Positions 63,559 to 64,000 of a DNA stretch of 64,000 nucleotides are shown here, piece after piece; position 1 is the first letter of the stretch; every line of letters starts with the position of its first letter. The position numbers and the translations under genes were made by a program. Source of the stretch: Marchantia polymorpha subsp. ruderalis (Eukaryota > Streptophyta > Marchantiopsida > Marchantiales > Marchantiaceae); the NCBI GenBank assembly GCA_037833965.1, contig AP031355.1, positions 10,007,501 to 10,071,500 on the forward strand. Reading direction: 5' to 3'. The notes below the pieces were generated by a model that was not told the origin of the DNA, searched no databases, and worked only from the letters and a program-made list of their open reading frames with translations.

Positions 63559-64000
63559 GGTCGGCTCTTGCTCGTGAAGGACGACTCAATTGATGGCCGC
63601 GCCGGCTCTACGCTAAAACAGTCTCCGCTCTCACGCGCGGCTTCACGCTCCGCCGACGCCGATTTAACTCTCACGCTCGAATTGGCGAATTTGAACTCCG
63701 CGAGCGTACTACGCCGCGGACATGGGTGCGCAGCGCCGAAGGCGGATTTTCCGCCTTGCGCGGTACACTCGTTCGTACCGCTCCTCAGCCAATCCTCCTC
63801 TGCCTCGGCGCTTGTCCGCATGTCGGACAAAAGTTCAACTCCCGCCTGTGCGCAAGCGGACTCCTCGGCGGATTCTCCGCCGGCGCGGAACTTCACCCGC
63901 CTGTGCACAGGCGCTTGCCTGTGCGCAGGCGAAGTCCGTCTGCGTCGATGCGCTGGCGCGGAAGGCGTTGACCGCGGTCAACAGCCTCCCGCTAGACTGT

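Larger units (their letters stand above)
59851..64000 (-). repeat. Family A LTR, inverted, running off the window
   Basis: It starts TGTAATAACCC at 59851 (complement of the LTR end), inserted in the older LTR-frame fragment after GGTGA. By comparison with LTR 1 its other end should lie about 800 bp beyond the window. R/U5 occupies 59851-60813, the TATA box is at 60814-60821 and the palindrome-rich leader begins at about 63560. Whether it is solo or part of a full element cannot be seen. Confidence 0.85.

Overview
The window is a stretch of nuclear DNA from a land plant made entirely of nested Ty3/gypsy LTR retrotransposons. I see no host gene, rRNA or tRNA. The plant assignment rests on a primer-binding site of the type common in plant Ty3/gypsy elements (56618-56635) and on the gag-protease-RT-RNase H-integrase order. 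The sequence does not let me name the species.

Three families, named here for convenience, account for the window. Family A has very long LTRs (about 5.4 kb, TGTGGTACCCC...GGGTTATTACA). Each LTR carries in its U3 part a reading frame of about 1,040 codons for an unrecognised protein, ending about 37 bp upstream of the element's TATA box. Its body encodes gag with three zinc knuckles, protease, then an in-frame UAG followed by CAAUUA, then RT, RNase H and integrase. Family B has short LTRs (771 bp, on the minus strand), a gag-pol reading frame and an extra small reading frame with two Cys clusters between the 5' LTR and gag. Family C shares the LTR ends, R/U5, polypurine tract and traces of gag and pol with A. 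Its LTR has a different, repeat-rich U3 without the long reading frame and its body is only 507 bp, so it looks like a non-autonomous partner of A.

Layout. 1-24254 (+) is a tandem A array: body 1 (cut by the window edge), LTR 1, body 2, LTR 2, with a solo A LTR (15509-20880) inserted in LTR 2. It lies in a minus-strand B copy (B1), of which 24255-26374 is visible. A C element starts at 26375 inside B1. Its 5' LTR is split by a second B element (B2, 26520-55414, minus). B2's left LTR is split by a solo A LTR (26819-37545, +), itself split by a solo A LTR on the other strand (31307-36681). B2's body is interrupted, with loss of about 270 bp, by a minus-strand A element (40350-49676) fused to a plus-strand C-like LTR end (49677-51106). 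After B2, C resumes (55415-58890). Then comes a fragment of an A-LTR reading frame (58891-59850) and a minus-strand A LTR (59851 to the window end).

How the parts work together. A supplies all enzymes for reverse transcription and integration, and C has kept just the cis signals such enzymes need. The role of the LTR-encoded protein is unknown. It is open in three copies, and a hand comparison with a diverged copy shows mostly silent changes, which suggests it was under selection while the family was active. Most other reading frames overlapping these genes are antisense or out-of-frame shadows, made long by high GC and by palindromic repeats that read the same on both strands.
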